DNA of 64,000 nt from Dioscorea cayenensis subsp. rotundata (GCF_009730915.1 NC_052477.1:1-64000), one strand, 5' to 3'; counted from the stretch's first letter, positions 12,101-24,899 are shown. A program made the numbers and translations. The notes: generated by a model not told the origin, from the letters alone.

Positions 12101-15100
12101 TAACCTTTGCACTTTGAAATTTCACTAACACCAAAATGTCTCATTGCCCGCTTCCTTTCTTCTTCCAACATACCACGCAACCGTTCCTTGCACGTAGTCT
12201 CCCAAATTGCTCTCACAACTTTTGCTTTCTCAATAGGCCACATAAATTTTCCCTACCAAATAAGACATGGGTAAAAATTTCACCATTAGATTATCTTGTT
12301 GCAGAAGTAGAACAAGACATTTAAGAATATCATAGAGTGTGTATTGGGCTATAAGATTAAAAAATAATATAATAATAATGTCAAAAGACCGTAATATTAA
12401 GAAATAGAACAAGACATGATTCAAATACTCATCTGTGTTCCTGATTTAGAGCTATGAATTCCACCCCACTCTCATATAGTTAACTATAGTTTATTTTTAG
12501 AGTTATCTTAATGAATTTTTCATATCTATCCACATGACTTGGTAAGTATCTTCAAGTGATCATGTATATACAATTAGAAAAGAAAACTAAACAAGCTTGA
12601 AATTCATGCATGAGATCATCGTTTATTTGTCCACGTATCTTTTACATGCATGTTTGATAATTAAATCTTCAACTATAGAAATCAGTTTACCAAGTCATAA
12701 TCTTTTTATGTTATGTGTACATTGTCAATGTAAGCGCATGTATTATGTTATGTGTATAGCTTAAATAAAATATGATTTACACCTTATTAAAATACCAAAC
12801 AAGAGCATATTGGTAGCAAGAATCAAAGTTATGCAAAAAGAGAGAAATAAACACCTCAAATTTTGCCCACATCTCATCTTTGATAGCTTCAGGAACTTTC
12901 TTCCATGTTGGCCATGCATCGTTGAAGTATAATTGGATACACTTTGTAATTGTTCTAACAATTTTAGGGTCTACAAATTTCCTATCATCGTAAGAAAAAA
13001 AATATAAGGAGGAATTCGGCCTATATTAGTCAAGTATGACTTTGTCACAAATAAATAAAATAACCAGTCAAAAAAACATGATTGTCCATACAATAAGGGC
13101 AAGATAATTTTCCATGATGATCGGAAAGGATGATCGGGAGGCAAGAACTGTCTTCGGAAAGGATGATCGGGAGGCAAGAACTGTCTGTGACAATCAAAAA
13201 AACATGATTTTCTGCCATGTTTTAGATTGAATGACTTCAAATTTGCCATACAATAAGGGCAAGATAATTTTCCATGAGTGCTCCATCCAGATAACATACC
13301 ATACGCTAGGAAAAGTCACTAATTGTCCACATTAATGTCGCTCGAGTAAAAATGATCTTGCCTATAATTATCGAAGGTTCAACACCAAACGCCACAAAAA
13401 TTAGCAACTCATCTATTAAAGGTCTCAAGAAGATATCTATGTTCGAGATGGACTATTTGGCCCAGGAATTATCATATTAAGGAATAAATATGGTTGCTTC
13501 ATACATAGCCAAGGAGGTAAATTGTATATGACTAACATGACTGGCCAACAAGAGTATGGTCTCGCACCTTGCTTAAAAGGAGCAAACCCATCTGTGCATA
13601 ATCCTAATCTGATATTCCTCGCTTCACTAGAAAAAGACTCGTGTACGATTTAAGTGTTGCCACGCCTCTCCATCGGCAGGATGATGTAACTCTCTTGGAG
13701 AACTTTGATTATGTGCATGCCATGTCATATTCTTTGCGGTTTTTCTTTTAACATGAAAAAGCCCTCTCGAAGCCTAGGTATAAGTGGGAAGTATCGCAAA
13801 ATCTTATAAGGAACGTTTGAGACCCTTCTTTCACTTGTATTACTTGATTTGTATCGAGGATGACCACATACGGAACAGTATTCCAATGCTTCAAATTGTC
13901 CATTAAACAACATGCAATTGTTGTCGCATACATCAATTTTGACATATCGAAGGCCAAATGCCGCCATCTTCTTCTTCATTTGGTAATAATTCTCTGGCAA
14001 GTTGTTATTCTCTGGTAGTATATCCTTTATGATGACCATTAGACGATTGAAACAGTTTTCGCTAATATTGAATTCAGATTTGCAATTTAACAGTTGTGAC
14101 ACTGCCGATAGTGTCGTGTGTTTTGTACAACCAGGCCACACTGGTTCGGCAGCATCATTCAGCAAAGGAAAAAAAGATGATGGCCTTAAACTAGATTCAT
14201 GATCCATAGACATTGAACCACCATCACAATTCCAGCTTTGATCAACATTAGAGTAAAAAGCATCCCTGACCATATTAGCATATGGATTTTCAACTTCCAC
14301 ACTGTATAATTGTTCAACTTCCTCTCTTACTCTAGATGATTGCCCAACACCAGACAATGGATCATTACAAAAAACGTTATAGTATAAGTGTCGCCGCACA
14401 TCATCGTGTTCAAGAAATGAATGCTTTTGACATTTCAAACATGGGCACCTAATTCTATCACCACTAGTAAACCATTGATCATTCATTGCAAAAGTTATGT
14501 ACTCTTCTACTGCCCCCATATATTGGTCTGTGATATATCCATTCTCGTCTAAACGAGCACATGCCCAATATCCATCTTTAGCCATTGTACAAGCCTAAAT
14601 GATTTAAAACACAATGAAGTAATGTTTAGGCTAATAATATTTGATATTAATGTTTCTTGCTCTTTAAAAGTGATAGTGAGTTATTTTCATCTCTGATGAA
14701 ATATCAATCATTTTATTAGATTTTATTAAACAAAATATGAAATACATGTTTTCGAAGGTACCCAACGGAATATTTAAAAAAAAATGCAAAATTTTGTTTT
14801 TTCAGTGAGACATGATTCGCATGGCTAATATTCCCATTAATGTATTGATCAAAATTACCATAGCATTAAAATCAATCAAAGAAGTCTCATATAGGACAGA
14901 AAGTGCATATCTAAACGAGCATACACTTACACAGACATTCTTGGGCGTATGATCAACAAAATTACATTAGCATGAAACCATTGTTTTTAGCATCAATATT
15001 TCTTTGAAAAGCCATTAAATTCATGAACCAAAATTTATACACAAGACAAAACACACTTTCCATGCATTGCATGCTAAATGAAAAAAATACCAAAAAAATA

Positions 15101-17052
15101 ATAATAAAACAAATAGTTAAACATACCTTGAATCACGGATGGGTTCCTCTCAACAAAAAAATTTGAAACAATTACAAAAAAATAGTGTACAAACATGAGA
15201 CCGAGGGACAAGAGAAAAACCACACACTAGATCAAATAATGTAGATGGCCACTAAAAAAATAGAAATAAATGGGTGTTGTGGAAACACCCATACCTCATG
15301 CAGCTTCAAATTACAATCTAGTATCTGCGTAGATGACCTTTCTCAAGTTTTGAATATGCTTGATCAACCTCTGTGCTTGAAATGATAAATTAGGACCTGA
15401 AAAATTATATAATAGTATTCATTAACAACTGCATTTATAAAGTCATTTATTTATTTGATCTTATCTTTTTGAGTTCAAAGGTGCAATCATGTTGAGGATG
15501 ACAGACAGATGAAATTCAAGTAGGTGAAAACTTCAAGTTTGTTGTAAACTTAGATACAACTCAAACCCTGACAAACGCTAAGTTTGATAAGGAAGTGGAG
15601 TCTGAATCAGAGTTATATTTATAAAACTAAATTAATTAATTTAATTGCAGAATCTGATCATTTTTATTCTGCACATTGAAAATGACTTGGTACCATCCAG
15701 TCCCCACCAATGGCCGTCAAGAGTGATCACCAAAAAAAAAAAAAAATCATATTCCTTCAATTCGGCTCCTCACAAAGTATCATTTCAAAACTAGGAAAAA
15801 TTCTTCTATATTCTCTGTTTCCTTCAAATTCATTACAAATTAGACAACAAAATCAAATTTTTAGAAAAACTTTGTTAAACATGGAACTATTACAACATAC
15901 AAAAAAACTAAAAAAACTCAAATTTCAAAAACCAAAGCTTCATTCCCATGATAAACTCACCAAAAATTTGAAGGCATTAGAGAAGGTGAAGGATAGCTCA
16001 CCGCAAGTCCTATAGCTCCAAGGCCAAAAACAACAACCAATGATCCCTTTGCTGGTTTTGATACATTCAAAACACCACCAAGGCCTTCAAAGAAAACAAA
16101 GAACTTGAGCAACAATGACATACATCAGTTAATGAATGGAAACATGAACCAAGAGTTTTTCACCTGATGAAATGCTACAACCTGATGAGATCTGGCAGTG
16201 GCGCCATCGGCGGAGATGAGGGCCGGCGGTGGCAATGAGGCTATCTTGTGAGAAGGAAGAAGGGAAGAAGCCAAGATTTTTTTACAATGAGGGATAAGAA
16301 AGGAAGAAGGAAGGGCTAGGTTTTCTTACACAATCAACAATCTCCACCATTGATAATAATGATCAATGGTGGAGATTAATCCAAACTAATAATTTAATAT
16401 AAAATATATATTTTAAATGTTCACTACTAATCACTATTTATACATATACAAATATTTTATAATTAACATTAATCATATAAATTAACTAGTATTCTTTATT
16501 TCATTATCACAAAATTATTTAAAAGTATTTTCTTGATAATAACTTACATAGATAATTATTTTTAACATAAATCAAAATTAAAATAAATAATTTTAGATGA
16601 GGGCCGGCGGCAGCCCTAGTCTTTTAATGAGATTAGGTTTATTTTAAAAAAAAAATATTATTTTTTAATATAATTTTATCATTTAATCTTTCATTAAAAA
16701 TCTAATATAACAATAATAAATATAGGACGTTTAAATCAACACTATATATTCATTCATGTTACATTTTCTTATAATTATATAAAATAAATTAAATAAATAT
16801 TTTATAGATGAACATTAAAATATTTTATAATTATCTTTTGATAAATTGATATATTATAAATCTATAGTAACAATAATTAAAAATAAATTAATATCTTAAT
16901 AAATGTCATCATAAAATTATTTTCTAGATCAATATCTTATCTTTTTATTTTTTATATATAATATAGTTGTAATATTTTATTTTTTAAATATTTTGTTATA
17001 ATCTAAATATAATCAAAAGTTAGTTTTTAGATATTTTTAAAAACTACTACTA

Positions 17053-17106
<54 letters not shown>

Positions 17107-19176
17107 GGTATTAGTATTATTAATAATAGTAAATAATAGTTTATATTTGAAAGTAAGTTAATAATATTTATTTTTATCAATGTTTACATTAATTTAATGG
17201 AGTGATGGATTCTCATGTGATTTGAAATTTTGAACCAAGGGTAGAGATGATTTTGGACAAGAATCAAATGGTTGAGAGTAAAGCCCACATATTTATTTAA
17301 TTAGCAAATTATTAATAATTAAATGGACATTAGTATAAAAAACAACTAAAATTGTAAACTTATATTAATTATCTTGCATATTTTTAATATTTCTAAATTT
17401 TGTAAATAATTTATTAACTAAATAAAAAATTAGAGATTAAAATTGAGACCATGATTTCATGAATTAAAAAAAGCCTTTTTTTATTATTTTTAGTTGAAAA
17501 CGTATTTATATTAAATATATATACAATTAATTCCGGCGTTACAATCTCCCATTATTATTTAATTATTTTTTTAATTTTAATATAATAATTTAAATTAGAA
17601 ATAAAAAAAATATAGTGGGAGGGGTTAATAACCCCGGCATCGGGGTTAGCACTTAGTAACCCCGCCGCCGGGGTTATATCTCCCATTTAAAATAATTGAT
17701 TATATTATTGTTTTATTAATTTTAATATAATATTTAAATAATAAGAATAAAAAAATATAGTGGGATGGGAGGGGTTGATAACGCCGGCATCGAGGTTATT
17801 GTCAATCTTATAATAATAATTTTCAAAATATTAACAACTTATTTTAAATCATAGAAATAAAATTAATTCTTTTCACCAATGGAATTTCCAACGGAAATTA
17901 TCACTGACGAAATTTTCCGTTGGTGATAAAATTATATTCCGTCACTAATATGTTCTGAGGTGTTAAAAATTGTTCGTTGGAATTCCGTCACAAATTCCGT
18001 CAGTGATATTGATATTACCAATGGAAAAAATTCCGTTGGAAAAATTCCGTCAGTGATGCGACTGGTTTCTTGTAGTGCACAAGCTTAAGTTTTAGTACTA
18101 ATACTTGTTATATGATCACATTGTTTCAGGGAGCAAATGGAACCTGTGGTAATTAATTCATACCAAATTGAATTAGTTCTCAAAGTTTATATATATATAT
18201 ATAATTGAATCTATGATTTCAGGCATTGAGGTTCTTCAGTAGCTCAAACATCACATTGCATGGCATGAAAATCATAAACAGTCCTCAATTCCACGTCCGG
18301 TTTGATAACTGTAAGAACATCACTGTGGACTCAGTTTCCATAACTTCTCCTGCTCACAGTCCAAACACTGATGGCATCCACATTGAGAACTCCATCACTG
18401 CTTCAATTCACAACTCAATCATCTCAAATGGTAATAACTAAATTCAATTCACACATTAATCACATATATTACAACCCCATCTCTATTCCTTTTCAGGCGA
18501 TGATTGCGTCTCCATCGGCGCCGGAACCTTCAACGTCGACATTAATAATGTCACATGTGGCCCAAGTCATGGCATAAGGTACATATATATAATTCCATTT
18601 TCTGAATGCATTGAAGATATCTACATTGATCTAATTAATGAACTTATGGTTGTTATTTATATATATATATGCAGTATAGGGAGTTTAGGCAGACAAAACA
18701 CACATGCATGTGTGAGCAATATAACAGTAAAGAATGCAGTTATTAAAAACTCAGACAATGGAGTGAGAATCAAAACATGGCAAGGAGGGAGTGGAACAGT
18801 ATCATCAGTGAAGTTCCATGACATTCACATGGACAATGTGAGGAACCCAATCATCATAGACCAGTATTACTGCCTTAGCAAAGAATGCGCAAACCAGACG
18901 AAGGCCGTCTCCGTGTCGAACATCGATTATACTAACATTAAAGGAACATACGATGTTCGAAGCCCGGCGGTTCATTTCGGTTGCAGTGATAGTAGGCCTT
19001 GCACTAATATTACTGTGAGTGGGATTGAGCTTCTTCCTGCCAATGGTGTTAGCATTGCTGATCCTTTCTGTTGGAATGTTTATGGTGCAATGGATACAAT
19101 CACTATACCTCCACTTTTTTGTATTTTGGATGGTCTGCCAAGAACTATCATGGATGATGATGCTGAGAAGTGTTAA
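9185..19176 (+). CDS. Polygalacturonase (GH28 pectinase), split by a CACTA insertion, exon 1 frame-disrupted
   Basis: Exons: 9185-9581, 9678-9845, 18130-18148, 18223-18430, 18497-18578, 18675-19176. The N-terminus has a hydrophobic signal segment ([16 protein letters not shown]) and a His-rich stretch, typical of the At1g48100-like subgroup of secreted wall polygalacturonases. These hydrolyse alpha-1,4-galacturonan in pectin. All four GH28 active-site boxes are present: SPNTDG, GDDC, GHGI and RIK. The C-terminal exon is fully open to the end DDDAEKC. Exon 1 needs about four one-base frame changes to read through the conserved FNVRSFGAVGDG...DDTEAFK...[11 protein letters not shown] region, and the tiny third exon (19 nt) does not keep phase with exon 4. 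So this is either a recent pseudogene or has consensus errors. Intron 2 carries an 8.2 kb CACTA element. Confidence 0.8.
9887..10660. repeat. CACTA left terminal and subterminal repeat zone
   Basis: The terminal inverted repeat is followed by roughly 700 bp dense in variants of a short motif around GACGGAATT / AATTCCGTCGGTGA in both orientations, for example near 10142, 10220, 10250, 10485 and 10530. In En/Spm-type elements such motifs bind the small element protein and are needed for excision. Confidence 0.85.
10978..12960 (-). pseudogene. CACTA second-gene protein (plant Transposase_24 family), broken
   Basis: Minus-strand coding pieces read in order from high to low coordinates. About 12960-12860 gives [14 protein letters not shown]. 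12243-11995 gives [21 protein letters not shown]...ILDIWDRL-like sequence with WTTDAWKK. 11310-10978 gives [26 protein letters not shown], then GFGITPRG and a heptad-rich C-terminus ([21 protein letters not shown]). This layout matches the plant Transposase_24 family encoded by CACTA elements, with a C-terminal coiled coil. The pieces are separated by possible introns near 12240-12860 and 11330-11730, and by some frame breaks. Its role by analogy with TnpA is binding subterminal repeats, which is inference. Confidence 0.65.
12971..14585 (-). pseudogene. CACTA TNPD-type transposase (tnp2), N-terminal part, broken
   Basis: A start codon at 14585 opens a 286-residue frame with the transposase-associated domain ([21 protein letters not shown]..., then [11 protein letters not shown] and [11 protein letters not shown]). 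It runs into the tnp2 transposase domain ([33 protein letters not shown]). Further conserved tnp2 stretches follow downstream in other frames: a [12 protein letters not shown] match near 13650-13700 and the frame [16 protein letters not shown] at 13297. The second half of the domain is missing or scrambled by a local duplication at 13087-13278, so no active transposase can be made. Confidence 0.8.
14586..17859. other. CACTA non-coding 5' region
   Basis: AT-rich DNA between the transposase start and the right subterminal repeats. It holds an (ATT)n run at about 17048-17105 and a degenerate duplication of roughly 130 bp (about 17530-17680 and 17690-17815), each copy containing a GC-rich box resembling AACCCCGGCATCGGGGTT. 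A GGCCGGCGG-containing patch occurs at 16205-16230 and again at 16600. No coding region was recognised. Confidence 0.6.
17860..18077. repeat. CACTA right terminal and subterminal repeat zone
   Basis: Contains at least six copies of the TTCCGT(C/T)(A/G)GTGAT-type motif in both orientations, then the terminal inverted repeat ending TTCTTGTAGTG at 18077. Confidence 0.85.
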
Positions 19177-19782
19177 CTTTTAAGATGATGATCATCATTA
19201 TCATGTATTTACATATCTAAATCAATGTTATATATATGTATAAGAGTTATCTATGATAGTGGAGAAAGCATAGAGGGATAAATGGAGAAGAACAAATGGT
19301 TTAATATGATTAGTTAATTAATTATGTATTAAGATGAAGAATTAATGAGTTGATATATATATATATATATACAGGAGTGAGGGAAAGGTGAAGGAAAAGA
19401 AAGGAGAAAGCTAAGTATAAATGGGTGGCTATGAAGTGCTCTCTCTTGCACGCCTACCTAAGAGTCATGCCAAAGTTTCATCCACTTACCTAACTTTCTC
19501 TTTCTCTTTTTCTCCCTTTCTTTTTATCTAATAATAATAATAACAATAATAATAATAATAACTAGTATGGATGCCTGTGCGTAAGCTATCTGCTTTATCT
19601 AATAATATAAATCATTTTTTAAAAAAATCACTTAACAAAAAATAAAAAAAAACACAAACAGCAATATTATTAGATAAATTAAATAAAAACAAATACAAAT
19701 AATAATAAAAATCATATATAGATGAAAAGCAATGAAAATAAAATTAAAATAAAAACAAAATATACAAAATCATATTTATGTC

Positions 19783-19840
<58 letters not shown>

Positions 19841-21542
19841 CAATTAAAACAAAATTTAAAAACAAAATAATAAGTATAATATAATGTTATATATATATAT
19901 ATATATATTGAGAGGGGGATGGTTTGCCTTGTGTGGGACCTAAAAAACCAATTAGAAGGTATCAAATGTCAGCATGAGAGGAATATGTGTACTGTTAGTT
20001 AAGATAAATATATAGTTATATAATAGTGAAGTCTTATGTGTAATTATGTAGGTATTTTTAGATTTATAATAAAATATTCTCTTTGTTGATTGATTTTTTA
20101 GTTTTAAAACCAATTATCATTGGTTGAATTGAGGTTACAAGTGACAACCCACAAATAATTTTTTAATAAATTTTACACCCATACAGTCCATGTATATATA
20201 TATATATATATATAACCTTAGTAGTTAAGAACTGTTTTATAAAAATAAAAAATAAAACTATTAGTCACAATAAATACAAGAACTACAACTATAACAAAAA
20301 AGGTAGTTGTTTCAAAGTGAAAAATCAAGAGTTTAACTCTTTTCAAATTTAATGGTTGATGGTTTATAACTTATGTTTGTATTTTAAAAAAAAATTATAA
20401 AAAAATACAAAAATACATATTTTGGCAATATATATATATATATTATTTGGATTTTTTTTTTTTTGGAACTTGATTTAGCTATATATATATACAGCCAGTA
20501 GAGACCTTGAGTTTAACCTAGTGATAACCTTGTATGTGGTTTATTATAGGTTTTGAAGTTTTGAGGGAGATGCTTTACCAACTGAATTATTAGTGTTTAG
20601 GGTTTAGGCCCTTAGGGTTTTAAAGCTTATCATATATTTCAACTTCTATTGCAACTCAACTACTTGCTAGCTACTTGATATGGAATATGTAAGGGGGTAG
20701 TGCCATTTCTATATTTAGAGAGTTAAGGATTATACCTTTTCAAAGTTAGCCTTACCTATATTTGGGCCTTTCTAGATGACCTATATATATATATATATTC
20801 TTATACATATCTCCTTTGAATAAAATGATTGTTTATATAGTTTTGAGACTCCCTATTTGCATCTCTCACTCACTCTCAAGCATGCAAACGCATTGATGAA
20901 AAGTTAAACTACATTACTTCAAAGGTGGTCCTATTTCTTGCATGCTTGCACACATATGAAACTAGCTACAAAAACTTTCTTTCTTTTCTTTAAATAATAT
21001 TGATCATCGCTAAATGAATATTCACATAATTTGACCAATTTAACACATATTCACAAAATGAAATAAGATAAAATAAAAATCACAACGTAATGTGTTGATC
21101 TGTTTTTATAAAAAAATAATTTCGTTATAATAATTACATATATAATTTAAAAAATATATAAGAAGATTAATTTGGGCTCCTATGGAGATTAAAAGGAAGA
21201 TTAAATGGAGTGCCATTGAAGAGGGAGGCAAGAAGAAAACAAAAAAGGGAGAGAAACACCCTGTGGAGAAAGGCATCAAAAGCTTTAGAGATTCTCAAGA
21301 ATGTTGGGTTTGTAAAGCTGCACAAAGATATATCACCATGTAACTTTAAGTTGGGAGTAAATAAAATAAATAAATATAATTCTTAGAGGCCAAAAAAAGT
21401 CATGACAAAGGTGGCAATTTAAATATGCTTCCTTTTTATACCCACTCACCAACTTTGCATGTAGTTTTGTTTTGTAGTTTTTATGTACAACTTGATTCTT
21501 GTTATTGCTAACTTATTAGTATGCACATTCTAAACGATATTA
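19177..21542. other. AT-rich intergenic DNA
   Basis: No gene recognised. Contains (AAT)n at about 19786-19842, (AT)n runs near 19887, 20192 and 20782, and T-rich stretches. The first part is the polygalacturonase 3' flank. An open frame over the AAT run is an artefact of the repeat. Confidence 0.6.
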
Positions 21543-22985
21543 ATTTAGATGTTAGGATCTCCTCTGTTTTAAAAAACAAATAATTATATGAGGGTTAATG
21601 TATATATATATATATATATATATGCGAGTGATCCAGGAAAGTCCATGATTAATTTTATCAACCCAGGTGTTAGCTAGATATGCTTCATTTGTGATGTTTT
21701 GGTGTGGTTCTACAAAATGAGTTCTATTTTCTTACTTCTCATACATGTACTGTTCTTTTTCCATATGATTTTATTTCCACACATAGTGAATATTTTGTTG
21801 TTTTAATATGTATTGTATTCTCATCTCTCATCATTTCATTAATATATACCGTTTATCCACTTTTTCAATATATACATATAGATCAGAATATGAAAAATAT
21901 ATCTCATTTTTATAAATATAATAAACAATATTTTAAAGAACACAAATAAAATAATCAATATTCAACAATTCACGTGATTTTTTTTTTCATTTATAAACAT
22001 AAAATTTTTTTATCTAAATAGATACTCAAATCATTCACAAAAAGATATTTCTACATTATGTATGTATTTTTAATTTCCTTCTCTCCCTGCTTCCATAGAT
22101 TCGAGTCTCATCGAAAGTGAAAAATTCGAAAATTTCCCAGAAGATCAAAGGCTCACCATATTTTTTGAGCACCAGATCTGCAGCTTTCAGTGGCGATTTG
22201 GTGCACACCACAGATCAGGAGTAGTTCCCCTATTTTGTTGTTAGGGCGCTCCGTGTCACCGGGATGGTTGACTTCATCTGGTCCACATATCTGTATTTGT
22301 GGTTTTGTTTCTTTCGCTACTCTATTAGCTGTTTTTCCTCATCTCTGATGAAGATTTTAGCCTTTTTATTATATTCTTGTTCGGTGTGTCTTCTGTTTTG
22401 TATTCCCATGTACCTTTTTCTTTCAATAAATTTGTGGGTTTATCCACTTTTATCATTATCATTCATGTGGGTATCAACCTTCATACTTGAAAATCATATA
22501 AATGTTTTGACATATTAACTTATATATACTTTTATCTTTTAACTCTGTGAAAATATTTCATAGTTTTACAAAAGATTTTTTTTTTAAAATATTCAAACTT
22601 TTTAATTGGCAGAGGACAACAAGTGTAATAAAATTAGCACAGGGTCATATAATATTTTTAAAAGTTTTTCTCTAAAAAAAAAAATTCTAAAAGCAAAGGG
22701 AATGGTAAAATTTTTTGCCAATCTCGGAGGTTAAAAGGTAACATTTCCTTTGGTATAATTAATTATAAGCCATGGCACTCATTTGGGAATTTAAATTGAA
22801 TATAATTAATCTTAATTTTTGGAATGTAAATGAACTAATGCATTGATCAAGAGACAGCAATCTCCGAATCTAATTTTTTGAGCTCGATTCATTTATTAAC
22901 CTAAATCAGTATTTTTTTTTTAAATTGGCTCATTAAAATTTATGAACAATTTTGTCACTATAGCATGCTGTAGTAATTTAAACAT
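21543..22985 (+). repeat. Dispersed repeat block, copy 1 (partner at 39033-40680)
   Basis: Aligns by eye, same orientation, with 39033-40680. Shared landmarks are AGATGTTAG(G/C)ATCTCCTCT at the left, GCGAGTGATC with GTTTCATTTGTGATG-like text at 21623-21700, TATAATAAACAATATTTTAA near 21917, a shared AAATATTCAAACTTTTTAATTGG stretch near 22588, and ATGTAAATGAACTAATGCAT near 22825. This copy has about 350 bp (22080-22440) that the other lacks. No protein is encoded, and the element class is unknown. Confidence 0.75.
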
Positions 22986-22998
22986 CTTATTATTACTA

Positions 22999-24518
22999 CC
23001 TCAAGGCTCAAATCTTCATCATAAATTTGGCTTGATTCATTTGTTCTACCTCTTTGATTGAGACAGCTGCATCCTCAAGGCTCAAATCTTCATCATTGAT
23101 ATGAACAGCAGGGATATAATCTTCCTTAAACCACTCATCTTCTTTAATTCCTGCTACATTTATACACAAAGCCGGATTTGGATTAATAATTTTTTTTATC
23201 ATGCTCTGAGCACCAGGTGATAACCATTTTGGTATGTGAGTCTCTCCTCTGAATATCTAAACAATTGAATAAAAACTATACATATTAGTAATTATCCATT
23301 ACAAAGGCAGAAGCATGATGAAATGATAAAATAACTCACTTTCTGATAAAGAATAGCGAGATTTCGGTCCTCAAACGGAAGATGTCCGGCAAGCATTACA
23401 AATAAGATGACACCACAAGACCAGATATCTGATATATATTGCACCATCATAGCCTCTGTTTGCAAGAACCTCAGCAGTAATGTAATTAGAACTACCGCAA
23501 GTTGTATGCAGTAACCCATCATTCTACCAATATACATGCATCACATACAACATATCAGTAACATTTAGAATTACATGAAGAGAAATTACATTAAATTAAC
23601 TTTTACTTACTCCAAGATGCTGAGCCAAAGCACTGAGACCAAAATCTGATATCTTTATGTTTCTTTTTGCATCAACAAGAACATTTACTGGCTGTGAAAT
23701 GAACTCTTTATGAGTTTACAACAACGAAAATTATAATATTTTAAGTACTGACCTTAAAATCTATGTGAAAAACTCCTTTGTCATGGCAATACTCACAGCA
23801 GTAATTAGATGCTGGAAAAGCTTCCTTGCTTCCTTTCTCTCTGAGCGTATGTGGAAAAATAAAATAATCAAAATATAGTCTAGTGGTTTTCTACTTTGTT
23901 TATATTTGAAAGATTTCGAATTCCAAACTTCTCAAACACAATATGGGAAAAAAAAGTGTTTATTGCCAGTTTGTCAAAAAAATATATATAAAAAATAAAA
24001 AATAATAAATAATAAATAGAAGAATAACATGCACTGCAGGCATGCGTATGTAATCATATCCCATGTCTGCTGTTAAGATACGTAATACACATTGGATAAG
24101 TGGGCCCCAATATTGGCCAATCATTAGGAACTTAAGGCCCATTTGTCTCTATCGCCCTCTCCATCATCTAAACTGCAACCCAATCCCATGGCTCACAATA
24201 ATTACTAAAAAAAACTATGTATCTATTTATTTACAGAATTTCCATCTCGTTCCCGCTGAAAAAGATAGAACTTTGGAGATAAGAAGAAGAAAGGGTATTC
24301 CTGGAAGGGAGGTAAAAAAAAAAAAAAAAAATTGAAACCTGGTTGTCAATCTTGAAGGAAAGTATGCGGTGGCGATCGAGGATCTTGACGGCAAACGGGT
24401 GGCCGGTGTCCACGTGGCGAGCGTATTTGCCCCTTCCAAAGTTGCCTTCTCCGAGAGTACGCCCTATATTGTACTTCCCTAGTCGGACTTGCCGCTCGTC
24501 CGGCCCTTCCCTTACCAT
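22999..24518 (-). pseudogene. CBL-interacting protein kinase (CIPK/SnRK3) fragment
   Basis: Exon-like pieces of a CIPK kinase domain on the minus strand. 24339-24518 (60 codons, MVREGPDERQVRLGKYNIGR..., with the AVKILDRHRI lysine box) ends in a good donor. About 23755-23840 has YCHDKGVFHIDFK, where the catalytic HRDLK reads HIDFK. About 23612-23695 has NVLVDAKRNIKISDFGLSAL (intact DFG). 23339-23525 covers TTCGSSNY...[19 protein letters not shown]. 22999-23258 has IPKWLSPGAQSMI...GIKEDEWFKEDYIPA. The lobe between the ATP lysine exon and the HRD box is missing, frames shift, and the NAF/FISL and PPI regulatory tail is absent. Family members bind CBL calcium sensors. It resembles CIPK21-like proteins most in my memory, but that is weak. 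Confidence 0.8.
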
Positions 24519-24899
24519 TCCACGTGTACGGCGTTGAGGTGCTTCGCCGATGAATCGGGTTCAGGTCACCGCGCGCAAGGGGGTTTGTGGGTAGAGGGGC
24601 CACAGGCGGACTTTTGGCCCGACCCGGCCAAACCTGCCGAGTCATTTGGGTCGGTCAACACACCGGGTTGATCCGGTCAATCGGCAGTTTACTATATTTT
24701 TTCAAGAAATTTAATTAAAAAGTTAGTTTATTTTACGTGTGTTTCGAACCATCATTTTTTGCGGCAGTAGAAGAAGTTATATCTATATAGAAGTTATAGA
24801 TGTAAAATGTATATGTAAAAATATTGTTTTACAAATCAATAGTTTGAATGATTTGTTATTCTATAATCATCTTAATTTAAAACTATAATTCTTTGTTAA
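24519..24899. other. Former 5' flank of the CIPK gene
   Basis: A GC-richer patch (24519-24680) runs on from the CIPK first exon and is probably its old leader or promoter. AT-rich DNA follows. No independent gene is seen. Confidence 0.5.

Larger units (their letters stand above)
9887..18077 (-). mobile_element. CACTA (En/Spm-type) DNA transposon in polygalacturonase intron 2
   Basis: The element starts CACTACAAGAAAAAC and ends in the inverted copy (reverse strand CACTACAAGAAACCAG). It is flanked by a perfect 3-bp target duplication, CAC at 9884-9886 and CAC at 18078-18080, as expected for this superfamily. Length is 8,191 bp. Both ends carry many short subterminal repeats of the type TTCCGTCGGTGAT in both orientations. 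The minus strand encodes a TNPD-type (tnp2) transposase and a second, Transposase_24-type protein, both broken. The intact ends and target duplication suggest fairly recent insertion, while the damaged transposase means it could now move only with help from another copy. Confidence 0.95.

Noticed and set aside
17048-17105. Possible CRISPR-like or regulatory array
   Set aside because: It is a simple (ATT)n microsatellite.
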